Counted from the first letter of the stretch, positions 1 through 9,297 are shown. The stretch: DNA of 64,000 nt from Verrucomicrobiia bacterium (GCA_019634625.1 JAHCBA010000029.1:1-64000); one strand, 5' to 3'. Notes: a model not told the origin generated them from the sequence alone. A program made the numbers and translations.

Positions 1-126
1 GTGGAGGATGTTGAGGAGCTTGTGCCTGGCGGAATCGTCGAGGAGAGGGAGGCGGCCGGCGACACGGGACATGCAGTGATACGTCGCCGGGAGGGATGGG
101 TCGGCCTTGATGCGAGGGGTTCTCAT
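1..126 (-). CDS. REP-associated tyrosine transposase (RAYT, Y1_Tnp/IS200-like), N-terminal fragment cut by the window edge
   Basis: Reading the minus strand from an ATG at 126 gives 42 codons open to the window edge, starting MRTPRIKADPSLPATYHC. A basic start, then a YHCMSR segment and a Gly-Arg just after it, is the typical opening of Y1_Tnp/RAYT transposases, which use a catalytic tyrosine (lying outside this window) and single-stranded REP hairpins. This is family knowledge; only the N-terminus is visible. RAYT genes are usually single-copy, domesticated and found in genomes carrying REP palindromes. This window holds eight copies of a 73-bp palindrome (for example at 4972, 13110 and 52703), which supports the call. 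It could also be an ordinary IS200/IS605-type transposase. Confidence 0.72.
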   Translation of the reverse strand, partial: MRTPRIKADPSLPATYHCMSRVAGRLPLLDDSARHKLLNILH

Positions 127-406
127 GGATGGACGTCAGAGGGGGGGCGCGAGACCAGGTTGCGCTGATGTGTGATGGACTTGGTGAGGTGCGCAAATGC
201 TGGGGCAGTTTCGGTCATTGAGTTGAGTCGTCAATTACAAAATGTCAGGCTTATTGCAATAAGAGTCTACTAAAACAAGGCTGGCTTAATTGAGAGGCGA
301 TGCTTGTGAGCCTATTCGGTCGTCGCGGGTCGATGGGATTCTGCTGGGATGGTTAGGAAAATGCCGCTGGCTCCGGTGGGGGGGGAGGGTGTTGGATGGG
401 GGGACG
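127..406. other. Intergenic region with an AT-rich stretch (about 215-290)
   Basis: This gap lies between the divergent transposase and methyltransferase genes. Positions 215-290 are clearly AT-richer than anything nearby and contain several TTG- and TA-rich hexamers, so promoters for either gene could sit here. No convincing -35/-10 pair was assigned. No gene was seen. Confidence 0.3.
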
Positions 407-1849
407 ATGGCAGATGTGCGCCGATCCCGAGGTTCAAGCCGGTCCGATCCCCGTTCCCGAGTGGTTTCCGGCCGGCGGGCCGAGGTTCGCGAGGGGCCGG
501 GCCCGGCAGGGCGGCCGGGCTTTCGTCCGCCGCGTGACCGCCTGGGCCGGGGCCAGGGGAGACCGCCGGAACGGAGAAGCGGGCGTGGCATTGAGGGGGA
601 AGGGACGGCGGCGGCGGCGGGGGGTGGGGAGGATGTGCTGCCGACGGTGTATTTGAAGCCGGGCGAGGCGGATCGGGTGGTGGGCGGGCATCCGTGGATT
701 TACGAGGGATCGCTGCTGCGGGTGGTCCGGGACCCCGGGGACGGCGGGGTGGTCCAGGTCAAGGATCATCGGCGCCGGCTGATTGGGGTGGGCTTCTACA
801 ATTCCAAGTCGCGCATCCGGGTCCGGGTGCTGGCGTGGGAGCGGGCGGAGCTGGACGAGGCGTTTTTCGAGCGGCGGCTGCGTCAGGCACTGGAGCATCG
901 GCAGCGGCATCTGCCGGAGGCGACGTCATACCGGTGGGTGAACGCGGAAGGGGATCTGTTGAGCGGACTGATCGTGGACCGCTACGAGGATGTGCTGGTG
1001 GTCCAGATGTCGTCGGTGGGGATGGAGACCCGCAAGTCGATGCTGGTGCGGCTGCTGGAGAAGCTGGGGCGTCCGAGGGCGATCGTGGAACGGAACGACA
1101 TGGGGGCGCGGCGGTTCGAAGGGTTGGAGGAGGCGTCGGGGGTCCTGGCGGGAGACCTTTCGGAGGCGGAGCGGCGGGCGTTGCCGGTGCGGCTGAACGG
1201 TCTGCAATTCGAGGCCGACCTGGTGGGCGGGCACAAGACGGGATTGTACCTGGATCAGCAGGTGAACCAGGCCCTGGTGGCGGGCTGGGCGAAGGGGGCT
1301 GAGGTGCTGGATGCGTTCAGTTTCCAGGGGGGCTTCGCACTGGCGGCGGCGCGGGCCGGGGCGAAGTCGGTGCTGGGACTGGATCAAAGCGCCGAGGCGG
1401 TGGCAGTGGCGGAACGGATGGCGGTGGCGAACGGGCTGGAGGCGGTGTGTTCGTTCCGGGCGGGGAACGTCTTCGACTGGATGCGGGAGGCGGTGGCGAC
1501 GGGGGCCGAGGGGGGGCGCCCGGAACCGCGGTTCGACCTGATCGTTCTGGATCCGCCGTCGTTCACACGGAATCGCGCGTCGGTGCCGGACGCCCTGCGC
1601 GGGTACAAGGAGATCCATCTGCGGGCCATGCGGCTGCTGCGTCCCGGCGGGCTGCTGGCGACGTTCTGCTGTTCGCATCATGTCGATGCCCGGACCTTCG
1701 AGGCGACGATCCTGGAGGCGGCATACGATGCGCGGCGGCAGTTGCGCCGGGTGACGGCGTTCGGCCAGGCGGCGGATCATCCGGTTTTGCCGGCGGTGCC
1801 GGAGACGGAGTATTTGAAGGGGTTTGGCTACGAGATGCTGTGCCCATGA
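407..1849 (+). CDS. Class I SAM-dependent rRNA methyltransferase, RlmI-like (23S rRNA m5C)
   Basis: The protein has about 480 residues. An Arg/Gly-rich, probably disordered N-terminus of about 85 residues is followed by a PUA-like domain (GHPWIYEGSLLRVV) and a Rossmann methyltransferase domain. Visible motifs are SAM motif I in LDAFSFQGGFALAAARAG, the acidic LGLDQS turn, motif IV DPPSF, and a late CCS motif (TFCCSHH) where RlmI-type enzymes carry a conserved cysteine. RlmI methylates C1962 of E. coli 23S rRNA; the same substrate is inferred, not shown. The ATG at 407 has a G-rich upstream stretch, but starts further in cannot be excluded because the first 85 residues are unconserved. The stop overlaps the next gene (ATGA at 1846). 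Confidence 0.85.
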   Translation: MADVRRSRGSSRSDPRSRVVSGRRAEVREGPGPAGRPGFRPPRDRLGRGQGRPPERRSGRGIEGEGTAAAAGGGEDVLPTVYLKPGEADRVVGGHPWIYEGSLLRVVRDPGDGGVVQVKDHRRRLIGVGFYNSKSRIRVRVLAWERAELDEAFFERRLRQALEHRQRHLPEATSYRWVNAEGDLLSGLIVDRYEDVLVVQMSSVGMETRKSMLVRLLEKLGRPRAIVERNDMGARRFEGLEEASGVLAGDLSEAERRALPVRLNGLQFEADLVGGHKTGLYLDQQVNQALVAGWAKGAEVLDAFSFQGGFALAAARAGAKSVLGLDQSAEAVAVAERMAVANGLEAVCSFRAGNVFDWMREAVATGAEGGRPEPRFDLIVLDPPSFTRNRASVPDALRGYKEIHLRAMRLLRPGGLLATFCCSHHVDARTFEATILEAAYDARRQLRRVTAFGQAADHPVLPAVPETEYLKGFGYEMLCP

Positions 1850-3762
1850 GCCGGGCCGTCGGCCAGGCGGGGGAGGCGGGGCCGGCGGAAGGGGAATGGG
1901 GGCGGCGGCGTGAGGCGGGGATGGCATTCGGGCTGCACGCGATCGCGTGGGGGGCGTTCTATCTCACGGTGGTGGTGGCGTGGGGGCAGCACAATGCGTG
2001 GCCCTCGGAGTTGATCGTGTCGGTGCTGTCGGTGCCGCTGAGCGGGCTGGTGGCGGCCTCGGTGTTTGCGGGGGAGCGATTTGGACTGGCGATCGAGCCG
2101 GCCAAGGGGCAGCAGGAGCAGCTGATTGCGGCCCTGGTGCTGGCGTTGGGCCTGGCCAGCGGCCACCTGGTGCTGATGAGCCTGGGGTGGGTCTGTCTGG
2201 GGATGGCCTGGCTGCGACCGGCCCGGCCCGGGTTGAACTGGACCGAGTGGTTGAAGGTCCCGGCGATCTTCATGACGGCGCTGCCGTTCTGGCTGGATTT
2301 CGAGGGGCACGGCTGGCTGGCGGCGGCGGGCTTCGAGGATCCGCTTCGCAATCCGGGTCTGACGTTACCGCTGGCCCTGACCACGACGCAGGCCCGGGTG
2401 CTGGGGTACTGCGCGCTGCTGGGGATGGCATTGTTTGTGCGGGGAAGGGCGTTCTGGCTGGGGGTGGGGTTGCTGCCGGGGTTTCTGGTGGCGACGGTGG
2501 CGGTTCCCGGATGGATTCCCGGCTGGGCGGACTGGCCCGGGACGGTACGGGCGATGATTCCGTGGGGTCTGGCGATGGGAGGCATTGGGCTGCTTGCGAA
2601 CCGGGCGGAGTGGATCGGGGCGAAGAGCCGCCGTTGGATTTCCGGGGCGACGGTCCGCGGGTGGTTCGAAGGGCGGCGGTATTCCCCGTGGCTGGCGGTG
2701 GCGGTGGTCTCGGCGATGCAGGGGGTGCCATTGGAGAGCACGCGGTTCGATTTGGGCGAGGTCCTGGGCCTGATGGGAATGGGGATCATGGCGATGCTGC
2801 TGTTGGGACTGAGGCGGCGGACTCCGAAGGGGCCGGTGCACTCGCGATCGGTGGCGATGGTGGCCGGGGGGGTGGCGATGATGCTGGGGGCGGAGTTCAC
2901 GACGTACGAGCCGTTGCGGCGGGTGGCGCTGGCATGGGTGATCCTGGGGCTGGTGTCGTGGCGCTGTTTCTGGCCCTGGCGGGTGCTGGGGGTGGCGGTC
3001 GCGGCGAGTTTCGTGCTGCTGGCATTTCCCGCGGGATCGGGATGGGGTCGGATTGGGCCGGAACCTTTGCTGGCGGTTCGGTTGTCGGTGGCGGTGCTGT
3101 TGCTGGCGGGGCTGGCCCGGTTCGCACGGCAGCCGCCGCCGCTGTCGGGCCAGCGGGGATACAGCGATCTGGGGTGGGTCCCGTCGAAGCGGTTCGCGCT
3201 GATCCTGCTGGGCTTGATGATGCTGTTCCAGACCGCCTCGGCGTTCTGGCCGGAGCACGAGATGGCGGTGCTGGTGGTGGCGCCACGGGACGAGGACGCC
3301 GTGGGCGGGCTCAAGGGGCCTCTGACACCCCAGGATGCGGGAGTGCACCGGTTGTCGAGCTGGCAAGGCCCGGTCCAGGTCTCGCTGGCCTACCCGCGGA
3401 AGAGTTCCTACCTGCTGACCTCGCCCGAGGTGGCCCTGCGACGGGCGGGATGGCGGGTGACCGGGCGGGGGTGGGTGGAGCACCCGCACGGGGAGGCGAT
3501 GGTGGTGAGGCTGGAGCGGTCGGGGGGGGAGCAGGCGACGGCGATGTGGTGGTTCGAGCAGGGTGAGCGGGCGTTCAGCCACGCTCGGCATGCGCGGCGG
3601 ATCCTCTGGAGCGGCTGGCACCTTGCGGATCGGCGGCTGCGCCTGGTGCGTCTGGAATCCACCGCGGTGCGCGATCCGGAGGATCTGGTGGCCGTGGCCC
3701 GGCGTGAGGGATGGTTTCAGGGCGGGAGGTGGGAGGGCGGGAAGGCGGGAGACCGGGGTTGA
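1846..3762 (+). CDS. Polytopic membrane protein with EpsI-like (DUF3485-like) C-terminal domain
   Basis: A 638-residue protein that starts at an ATG overlapping the stop of the methyltransferase gene, so translation is probably coupled. The first 450 residues hold many hydrophobic segments, separated by short basic loops. The last 150 residues are soluble: WQGPVQVSLAYPRKSSYLLT, RRAGWRV, then MWWFEQGER. This order (membrane core, then a segment with AYP, GW and a W-W/F-F strand) resembles exosortase proteins carrying an EpsI domain. The catalytic cysteine motif of exosortases was not found and no PEP-CTERM substrate is encoded nearby. The resemblance is therefore an inference, and a plain membrane protein of unknown function is equally possible. 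Confidence 0.6.
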   Translation: MSRAVGQAGEAGPAEGEWGRRREAGMAFGLHAIAWGAFYLTVVVAWGQHNAWPSELIVSVLSVPLSGLVAASVFAGERFGLAIEPAKGQQEQLIAALVLALGLASGHLVLMSLGWVCLGMAWLRPARPGLNWTEWLKVPAIFMTALPFWLDFEGHGWLAAAGFEDPLRNPGLTLPLALTTTQARVLGYCALLGMALFVRGRAFWLGVGLLPGFLVATVAVPGWIPGWADWPGTVRAMIPWGLAMGGIGLLANRAEWIGAKSRRWISGATVRGWFEGRRYSPWLAVAVVSAMQGVPLESTRFDLGEVLGLMGMGIMAMLLLGLRRRTPKGPVHSRSVAMVAGGVAMMLGAEFTTYEPLRRVALAWVILGLVSWRCFWPWRVLGVAVAASFVLLAFPAGSGWGRIGPEPLLAVRLSVAVLLLAGLARFARQPPPLSGQRGYSDLGWVPSKRFALILLGLMMLFQTASAFWPEHEMAVLVVAPRDEDAVGGLKGPLTPQDAGVHRLSSWQGPVQVSLAYPRKSSYLLTSPEVALRRAGWRVTGRGWVEHPHGEAMVVRLERSGGEQATAMWWFEQGERAFSHARHARRILWSGWHLADRRLRLVRLESTAVRDPEDLVAVARREGWFQGGRWEGGKAGDRG

Positions 3763-3776
3763 GGGGCGGGGGAGGA

Positions 3777-4838
3777 TCAACCTTTTTCGAGGAGTCGCGC
3801 CTGCCAGGGGAGGAGGGAGGTTTGCTGCCAGTCGCCGGTTTCGGCGAGTTCGAGGAGCTGGCTGCGGCTGGCGAGGAAGGAGGGGTCGAGGTCGAGGGCT
3901 TCGGCGTGGCGGTCGCGTCGTTCGCGGAGCGCGACGGCGCGGCGACCGACGGCGAGGGAATGGCGTTTATGTTCGTGGCGGGGCTTGTCGGGCAGCTGGT
4001 CGGGGGGAAGGGCGAGGGCCTCCTTGACGGCATTGGACAGGCCCTGACGGCGGCGCGGGGTCAGGTGGCGTGGGAGCTGGTGGGGGACGTTGCCCCAGCG
4101 GGAGGCGGCGGCGGCGAGATCGACGAGGGCATCGGGATTGAGGATATGAAAGGTCGGGCGATTGGCGCGGAGGGCCTCCTGTTCGCGCCAGAGCCAGAGG
4201 GCGCGGAGGACGGCGAGGCCGAGTCGGTCGAGGGTGTGGGAACCGCGGACACGCCAGACGAGGTTGGGATCGGGCGGGTTGAGCCGGAGGGCTTCGGAGA
4301 CGATGCGGGCGCAGGTTTCCTGGTGCCATTCCAGGCGGCCGAGGCGGATGAGTTCGGCTTCGAGTTTTTCCTGGAGGGGCTTGAGGTAGCGGGCATCGGC
4401 CTCGGCGTAGGCGGTCATGCGGGGCGTGAGCGGGCGTTGTCCCCAGTTGGCCTTCTGGGGGCCCTTTTCGAGTTTGAGGCCGAGGAACTGGTGGACGAGG
4501 TCGGTGAGGCCGAAGCGGCGGACGCCGAGAAAGCGGGCGGCCGTCATGGTGTCGAAGATGGCGTGCGGTTCGAAGCGCCAGGTTCGGAACATCAGGCGCA
4601 GGTCGTAATCGGCGCCGTGGAGGATGAGGCGATGACGATGGAGGATGGCGAGCAGGGGCTGGAGGTCGAGTTCGGCGAGGGTATCGACGAGGACTTCACC
4701 GCCGGGATGACTGAGCTGGAGGAGGCAGAGCTTTTCGGGGTAGGCGTGGAGGCTGTCGGCCTCGGTGTCGATGGCGATCCACGAGGCATGGTCCAGTTCC
4801 TCCAGGGCCTCCGCCAGTCTCTCCGGGGTGTCGATCAC
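3777..4838 (-). CDS. rnd: Ribonuclease D (DEDDy 3'-5' exoribonuclease with HRDC domain)
   Basis: With a GTG start at 4838 the protein has 353 residues and begins IDTPERLAEALEELDHA, close to the usual RNase D length. All DEDDy motifs are visible: WIAIDTEAD (Exo I), HGADYDLRLM (Exo II) and AYAEADARYL (Exo III with tyrosine). An HRDC domain follows (REQEALRANRPTFHILNPDAL). The family trims 3' ends of tRNA precursors and other structured RNAs in the cytoplasm. A longer in-frame start (TTG, 4919) would add 27 basic, Pro-rich residues and bring the gene to the edge of the repeat at 4924; the shorter form is preferred because it begins just before the fold. The gene is convergent with the membrane protein gene, 14 bp away. 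Confidence 0.9.
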   Translation of the reverse strand: MIDTPERLAEALEELDHASWIAIDTEADSLHAYPEKLCLLQLSHPGGEVLVDTLAELDLQPLLAILHRHRLILHGADYDLRLMFRTWRFEPHAIFDTMTAARFLGVRRFGLTDLVHQFLGLKLEKGPQKANWGQRPLTPRMTAYAEADARYLKPLQEKLEAELIRLGRLEWHQETCARIVSEALRLNPPDPNLVWRVRGSHTLDRLGLAVLRALWLWREQEALRANRPTFHILNPDALVDLAAAASRWGNVPHQLPRHLTPRRRQGLSNAVKEALALPPDQLPDKPRHEHKRHSLAVGRRAVALRERRDRHAEALDLDPSFLASRSQLLELAETGDWQQTSLLPWQARLLEKG

Positions 4839-4923
4839 GCGACGATTTAAGCGCGGGGCCGGGCCGGGCGACAACCTTGCGCGCGGGTGGAAGCGGGCGC
4901 GGGCCGGCGATACCGGCAACGGG

Positions 4924-5080
4924 GCATCCCGGAGTCGTGGGGAGAGGTGCGAACCTCGCGAAGCGTCGCTTCGGAGGGCCGAATTCCACGAGGCCGCAAC
5001 GGTGTGGAGTGTTGGGTTGAGGACTCGCGGAGCTCGTCCCTCCGATTCGCTGCCTTCTCACCCACAACTCCGGGATGCAC
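4924..5080 (+). repeat. REP-like palindromic element, copy A, with nested outer arms
   Basis: The core at 4972-5044 (73 bp) is an imperfect palindrome: 24-base arms CGGAGGGCCGAATTCCACGA... and ...GCGGAGCTCGTCCCTCCG pair with only a few mismatches around a GTGTGG/TTGGG loop. A second pair of arms lies outside it: GCATCCCGGAGTCGTGGGG near 4924 and CCCACAACTCCGGGATGC ending near 5080. A smaller dyad CGAAGCGTCGCTTCG sits just left of the core. The same core recurs at 13110, 13205, 45327, 52703, 52799, 52895 and 53549. Confidence 0.85.
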
Positions 5081-5133
5081 GGTACCCGCAACGAGCGGTC
5101 ACGGGGTACTTGACGATTGGAGTGGGGAACCGC

Positions 5134-6645
5134 ATGAAGCGCGGGTCACCGCCCATGAACCTGTCGCAACGCTTCCTCGAAACGGCCGCCCGCCAGGCGG
5201 ACAAGACCGCCATTTATTACGGGACGGAATCGCGCACGTACGGGCAGTTGGGGGAGCAGACGGTGGCGCTGGCGTCCCTGTTGAGGGGCCGGTTTGGGGT
5301 GGCGTCGGGGGACCGGGTGGGGTTGTGGCTGCGGAACCGGCCGGAGTTCGTGCCCGCCTTGATGGGAGCCTTGCACGCCGGGGCGGTGGTGGTGCCGATC
5401 AACAACTTTCTGAAGCCGGAGGAAGTGGCGTACCACGTGGAGGACGCGGGGATCGGAGTCCTGATCACGGACGGGACGATGGACGAGGCGCTGGGGGCGT
5501 TGCGGGCCCGATGTCCTGAGTTGAAGGTCTGGTCGGTGGATGAGATTGGGGGTCTGGATGGGGTGGGGAACGGGGACGGGGGAATGGGGGAGGCGAAGCC
5601 GGAGGACCTGGCGGTGCTGGTGTACACGTCGGGGACGACGGGCCGGCCGAAGGGGGCGATGCTGACGCACGGGAACCTTCTGCACAACGTGGAGAGCTGC
5701 CGGCGGATTCTGGAGATCGTGGATCACGACCGGTTTGTGCTGATGCTGCCGATGTTTCACAGCTTCATGCTGACGGTGTGCATCCTGCTGCCGCTGGTGA
5801 CCGGGGGATCGATCGTGCTGATCCAGTCCCTGCATCCGGCCAAGGCGATGATTGGCGAGATCCTGATGCACCGGGGATCGATTCTGCCGGCGATGGCGCA
5901 GGTGTTTCGAGCCCTGGCGGGGATGCCGGCGGGGGTGGAACTGCCCTTGCGGTTGTGCATCAGCGGGGCGGGACCGCTGCCCAACAGCATTCTCGAGGCG
6001 TTCCAGGCGCGGTTCCCGAGGATCCCGCTGATCGAGGGGTATGGATTGAGCGAGGCCAGTCCGGTGGTGTCGGTGAACCCGGTGCGGGGGCCGGCGATTC
6101 CCGGGACCATCGGTCTACCGATTCCCGATGTGGAAGTGACCATTCAGGACGACGAAGGGCAGATGCTGGGCGATTTGGAGGACGGGGAAATCTGCGTGCG
6201 CGGGGGCAACGTGATGCGGGGCTACTGGAATGCCCCCGACAAGACCGCTGAGACCCTGCGGAATGGGTGGCTGCTGACGGGGGACATCGGGCATCGACGT
6301 CCGGACGGGTATCTGGTCATCACCGACCGGAAGAAGGACATGCTGAAGCCGAACGGGATGAACGTGTATCCGCGGGAGATCGAGGAGGTGATCTATCGAT
6401 TCCCGGGGATCAAGGAGGCGGCGGTGGTGGGGGAACCGGACGAGCGCCGTGGGGAGCGGGCGGTGGCGTTTGTGGCGGCGGAGGAGGGGGTGGTGCTGGA
6501 CGAGGCGGCGTTGCTGGGATTCCTGAAGGAGCGGCTGGCCGATTACAAGCTGCCGAGGCGGGCCATTGTCCTGCCGGCCCTGCCGCGCAACGCGACCGGC
6601 AAGGTGCTCAAGACGCGGCTGCGGGAGATGCTGAGGGAGGAATGA
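5134..6645 (+). CDS. Long-chain fatty-acid--CoA ligase / AMP-binding enzyme
   Basis: A 503-residue member of the ANL adenylating superfamily, which activates a carboxylate as acyl-AMP and transfers it to CoA. The P-loop YTSGTTGRPKGAMLTH, the GYGLSEASPVV motif, TGDIGHRRPDGYL and DRKKDMLKPNGMNVYPREIE are all present, as is the C-terminal catalytic lysine in LPRNATGKVLKTRLRE. Length and motif order fit FadD-type acyl-CoA synthetases. The exact chain length is unknown. The ATG at 5134 has GGAG and GGGG upstream; a second ATG at 5155 is possible. The gene follows REP copy A, which leaves little room for a promoter other than within or just after the repeat. Confidence 0.88.
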   Translation: MKRGSPPMNLSQRFLETAARQADKTAIYYGTESRTYGQLGEQTVALASLLRGRFGVASGDRVGLWLRNRPEFVPALMGALHAGAVVVPINNFLKPEEVAYHVEDAGIGVLITDGTMDEALGALRARCPELKVWSVDEIGGLDGVGNGDGGMGEAKPEDLAVLVYTSGTTGRPKGAMLTHGNLLHNVESCRRILEIVDHDRFVLMLPMFHSFMLTVCILLPLVTGGSIVLIQSLHPAKAMIGEILMHRGSILPAMAQVFRALAGMPAGVELPLRLCISGAGPLPNSILEAFQARFPRIPLIEGYGLSEASPVVSVNPVRGPAIPGTIGLPIPDVEVTIQDDEGQMLGDLEDGEICVRGGNVMRGYWNAPDKTAETLRNGWLLTGDIGHRRPDGYLVITDRKKDMLKPNGMNVYPREIEEVIYRFPGIKEAAVVGEPDERRGERAVAFVAAEEGVVLDEAALLGFLKERLADYKLPRRAIVLPALPRNATGKVLKTRLREMLREE

Positions 6646-6666
6646 GAAGGGGGAGGATGGCGCTGC

Positions 6667-9297
6667 TCAGGAGGCGAAGAGGTCGAGTTGGGGGGAGTCG
6701 GGGAGCTGGCGGAGCTTGTCGCGTTCGGCGCGTTGGCGGGGGGTGCGGCGGGCGGGTTGGGGAGGGGCGGTCGTTTCGTCGGGGTGGGCGGCGGCGACGC
6801 GCTGGAGGTCGAGTTCGGCTTCTTCGAGGACGCGGAGGATGGTTTTGGCGCGTTCGATGACGGGGCGGGGCACGCCGGCGAGGCGGGCGACCTGGATGCC
6901 GTAGCTTTTGTCGGAGCCACCGGGGAGGATCTTGTGGAGGAAGACGATGCGGTCCTGCCATTCACGGACGGCGACATTGAAGTTGCGGAGGCGGGGGAGC
7001 CGGGCGGCGAGTTCGGTGAGTTCGTGGTAGTGGGTGGCGAAGAGGGTGCGGGCGCCGACGGTGTGGTGGAGGTGTTCGACGATCGACCAGGCGAGGCTGA
7101 GTCCGTCGAAGGTGCTGGTGCCGCGCCCGACTTCATCGAGGATGACCAGGCTGCGGCGGGTGGCGTTGTTGAGGATGCTGGCGGTCTCGCTCATTTCGAC
7201 CATGAAGGTGGACTGACCGCGGGCGAGGTTGTCGCTGGCGCCGATGCGGGTGAAGAGGCGGTCCACGAGGCCGATGCGGGCACGTCGGGCGGGAAGGAAG
7301 GCGCCGGTGTGGGCGAGGAGGGTGAGGAGGGCGACCTGACGGATGTAGGTGCTTTTGCCGGCCATGTTGGGGCCGGTGATCAGGGCGATCTGGGCGGCGT
7401 CCACATCGAGGTCGGTGTCGTTGGGGACGAAGGGTTCGGCGGCGCCGGGGCGGTCGAGGACCGGGTGGCGGCCTTCCTCGATGAGGAGGACGCCGTCGGG
7501 GGTGATTTCGGGGCGGACGTGACCGCCGAGGCGGGCATTTTCGGCGAAGGCGGCGAGGGCATCGAGCTGGGCGAGGACGCGGGCGGAGGCCTGGAGGGGG
7601 GCGACGCGGGTGAGGACCTGTTCCCGGAGTTGCTGGAAGAGGGTGTACTCGAGTTTGAGGGCGCGTTCCTCGGCACCGAGGATTCGGCCCTCCATTTCCT
7701 TGAGGGCGGGGGTGACATAGCGTTCGCCGCCGGCGACGGTTTGTTTGCGGACGTAGTCGGCGGGGACTTTGTCGAGGTGGGTGCGGGTGACTTCGAGGTA
7801 ATAGCCGAAGACGGAATTGAAGCGGATTTTCAGGGAGGGGATGCCGGTGCGCTCGATTTCCTGCTGCTGGAGGCGGGCGATCCAGTCGTGGCCTTCGCGT
7901 CGCGCCTGGCGGAGGGCATCGAGTTCCGGGTGGTAACCGTCACGGATGAGGCCGCCCTCCTTGAGGGCGAGGGGCGGGTCGTCCACCAGGGCATGGCGGA
8001 TGAGTTCGGCGAGGTCGGGTTCGGCGGTGAGTTCGGTGAGGAGCGTGGTGAGGAGGGAAGGGGGGTGGGTGGGGGAACTGTCGGCGGCCGGGGATGGGAC
8101 GAGGGACGGGATGGGCTCCTGGGGAATCGGGGTCTTGGCGAGGTGCTGGACGAGGTGTTGGAGGGTGGGGACCTGTTCGAGGGCGAGGCGGAGGGCGACG
8201 AGGTCGCGGGCATTGCCGGAGCCGGCGCTGAGGCGGCCGAGGGTTCGTTCGAGATCGCGGACCTCGCGCAGGGCGGCGCGGAGGGCGGCGAGGGATTCGG
8301 GGTCGTCCAGGAGGCGGGCTATGGTGTCCTGGCGGCGTTGGATGGGTTCGAGGTTGGCGAGGGGCTGGCTGAGCCAGTCGCGGAGGAGCCGCGAGCCCAT
8401 GGGGGTGGCGGTGGATTGGAGGGCGGCGAGGAGGGAGGAAGCGCCCGGGGTATCGCGGTGGAGGGGTTCGAGGACTTCGAGGTGACGGAGGGAGGCGGCA
8501 TCGAGGTGGAGGAAGCCGGAGGTTTCGTAGGAGACCAGGGTGGTGAGCTGGGAGACATTCCGTCGGAGGTGCTGGGTGAGGTAGTGGAGGGCGGCGCCGG
8601 CGGCGGCGATGGCGGCGGGCCGGCCGCGGAGGCCGAAGCCATCGAGGGACGCGACACCGAAATGTTCGCGGAGGGCGAATTCGGCGGTTTCGGGGGCGAA
8701 GGTCCAGTCTTCTGAGCCCTGGGGGACGGTGGGGTGGAGTTGGAGCCGGGCTTCGAGATCGGCGAGGGAGGCGGGGAAGACGGTTTCGGCGGGGCGGACG
8801 CGTTCGAGTTCGCCGTCGAGGGCGGCGGCATCGGGGAGTTCGGTGACGCGGAAGGTGGCGGTGGTGAGATCGACGAGGGCGAGGCCGAAGCGGGAGCCGA
8901 CGCGGGAGACGGCGGCGAGGTAGTGATGACGTTCCGAGGCGAGGAGGCGTTCGTCGGCGTGGGTGCCGGGGCTGAGGATCTGGGTGACGGCGCGTTGGAC
9001 GAGTTTGCCCGGGCGGGGTTCCTCGATCTGGTCGCAGACGGCGACCTTGCGTCCGGCCTTGAGGAGGCGGGCGATGTAGGATTGGGCGGCATGATAGGGC
9101 AGGCCGCACATGGGGATGCCCTGGCGTTGGGTGAGGGCGAGGTTGAGGAGGGCGGCGCCGGATTTGGCATCTTCGAAGAAGAGTTCGTAGAAGTCGCCGA
9201 GGCGGAAGAGGAGGAGGGCGTCGCGGGGCACTTCGCTGCGGATGCGAAGGTACTGGGCCATCATGGGCGAGGATTGGGAGCTGGCCTCAGCGGGCAT
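6667..9297 (-). CDS. mutS: DNA mismatch repair protein MutS
   Basis: An 876-residue full-length MutS. The N-terminal mismatch-binding domain includes LLLFRLGDFYELFFEDA, which contains the conserved F-x-E mismatch-contact region in the form FYELF. The connector, lever and clamp regions follow. The ATPase domain carries Walker A GPNMAGKSTYIRQ, the SETASILNNAT stretch, Walker B LVILDEVGRGTSTFDG and the ATHYHEL switch. MutS binds mismatches as a dimer and recruits MutL; mutL is not in this window. The gene is convergent with the acyl-CoA ligase gene. The tail is charged and ends in QLPDSPQLDLFAS; a terminal QLDLF peptide is of the type that binds the beta clamp in other MutS proteins. Confidence 0.97.
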   Translation of the reverse strand: MPAEASSQSSPMMAQYLRIRSEVPRDALLLFRLGDFYELFFEDAKSGAALLNLALTQRQGIPMCGLPYHAAQSYIARLLKAGRKVAVCDQIEEPRPGKLVQRAVTQILSPGTHADERLLASERHHYLAAVSRVGSRFGLALVDLTTATFRVTELPDAAALDGELERVRPAETVFPASLADLEARLQLHPTVPQGSEDWTFAPETAEFALREHFGVASLDGFGLRGRPAAIAAAGAALHYLTQHLRRNVSQLTTLVSYETSGFLHLDAASLRHLEVLEPLHRDTPGASSLLAALQSTATPMGSRLLRDWLSQPLANLEPIQRRQDTIARLLDDPESLAALRAALREVRDLERTLGRLSAGSGNARDLVALRLALEQVPTLQHLVQHLAKTPIPQEPIPSLVPSPAADSSPTHPPSLLTTLLTELTAEPDLAELIRHALVDDPPLALKEGGLIRDGYHPELDALRQARREGHDWIARLQQQEIERTGIPSLKIRFNSVFGYYLEVTRTHLDKVPADYVRKQTVAGGERYVTPALKEMEGRILGAEERALKLEYTLFQQLREQVLTRVAPLQASARVLAQLDALAAFAENARLGGHVRPEITPDGVLLIEEGRHPVLDRPGAAEPFVPNDTDLDVDAAQIALITGPNMAGKSTYIRQVALLTLLAHTGAFLPARRARIGLVDRLFTRIGASDNLARGQSTFMVEMSETASILNNATRRSLVILDEVGRGTSTFDGLSLAWSIVEHLHHTVGARTLFATHYHELTELAARLPRLRNFNVAVREWQDRIVFLHKILPGGSDKSYGIQVARLAGVPRPVIERAKTILRVLEEAELDLQRVAAAHPDETTAPPQPARRTPRQRAERDKLRQLPDSPQLDLFAS

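Noticed and set aside
1846-3762. Active exosortase annotation
   Set aside because: The characteristic catalytic Cys motif was not found, so only an EpsI-like C-terminus is proposed.
6688-8715. A 675-residue Gly/Glu-rich open frame antisense to mutS
   Set aside because: It mirrors codon bias of mutS, has no recognisable fold, and mutS motifs on the other strand are complete.
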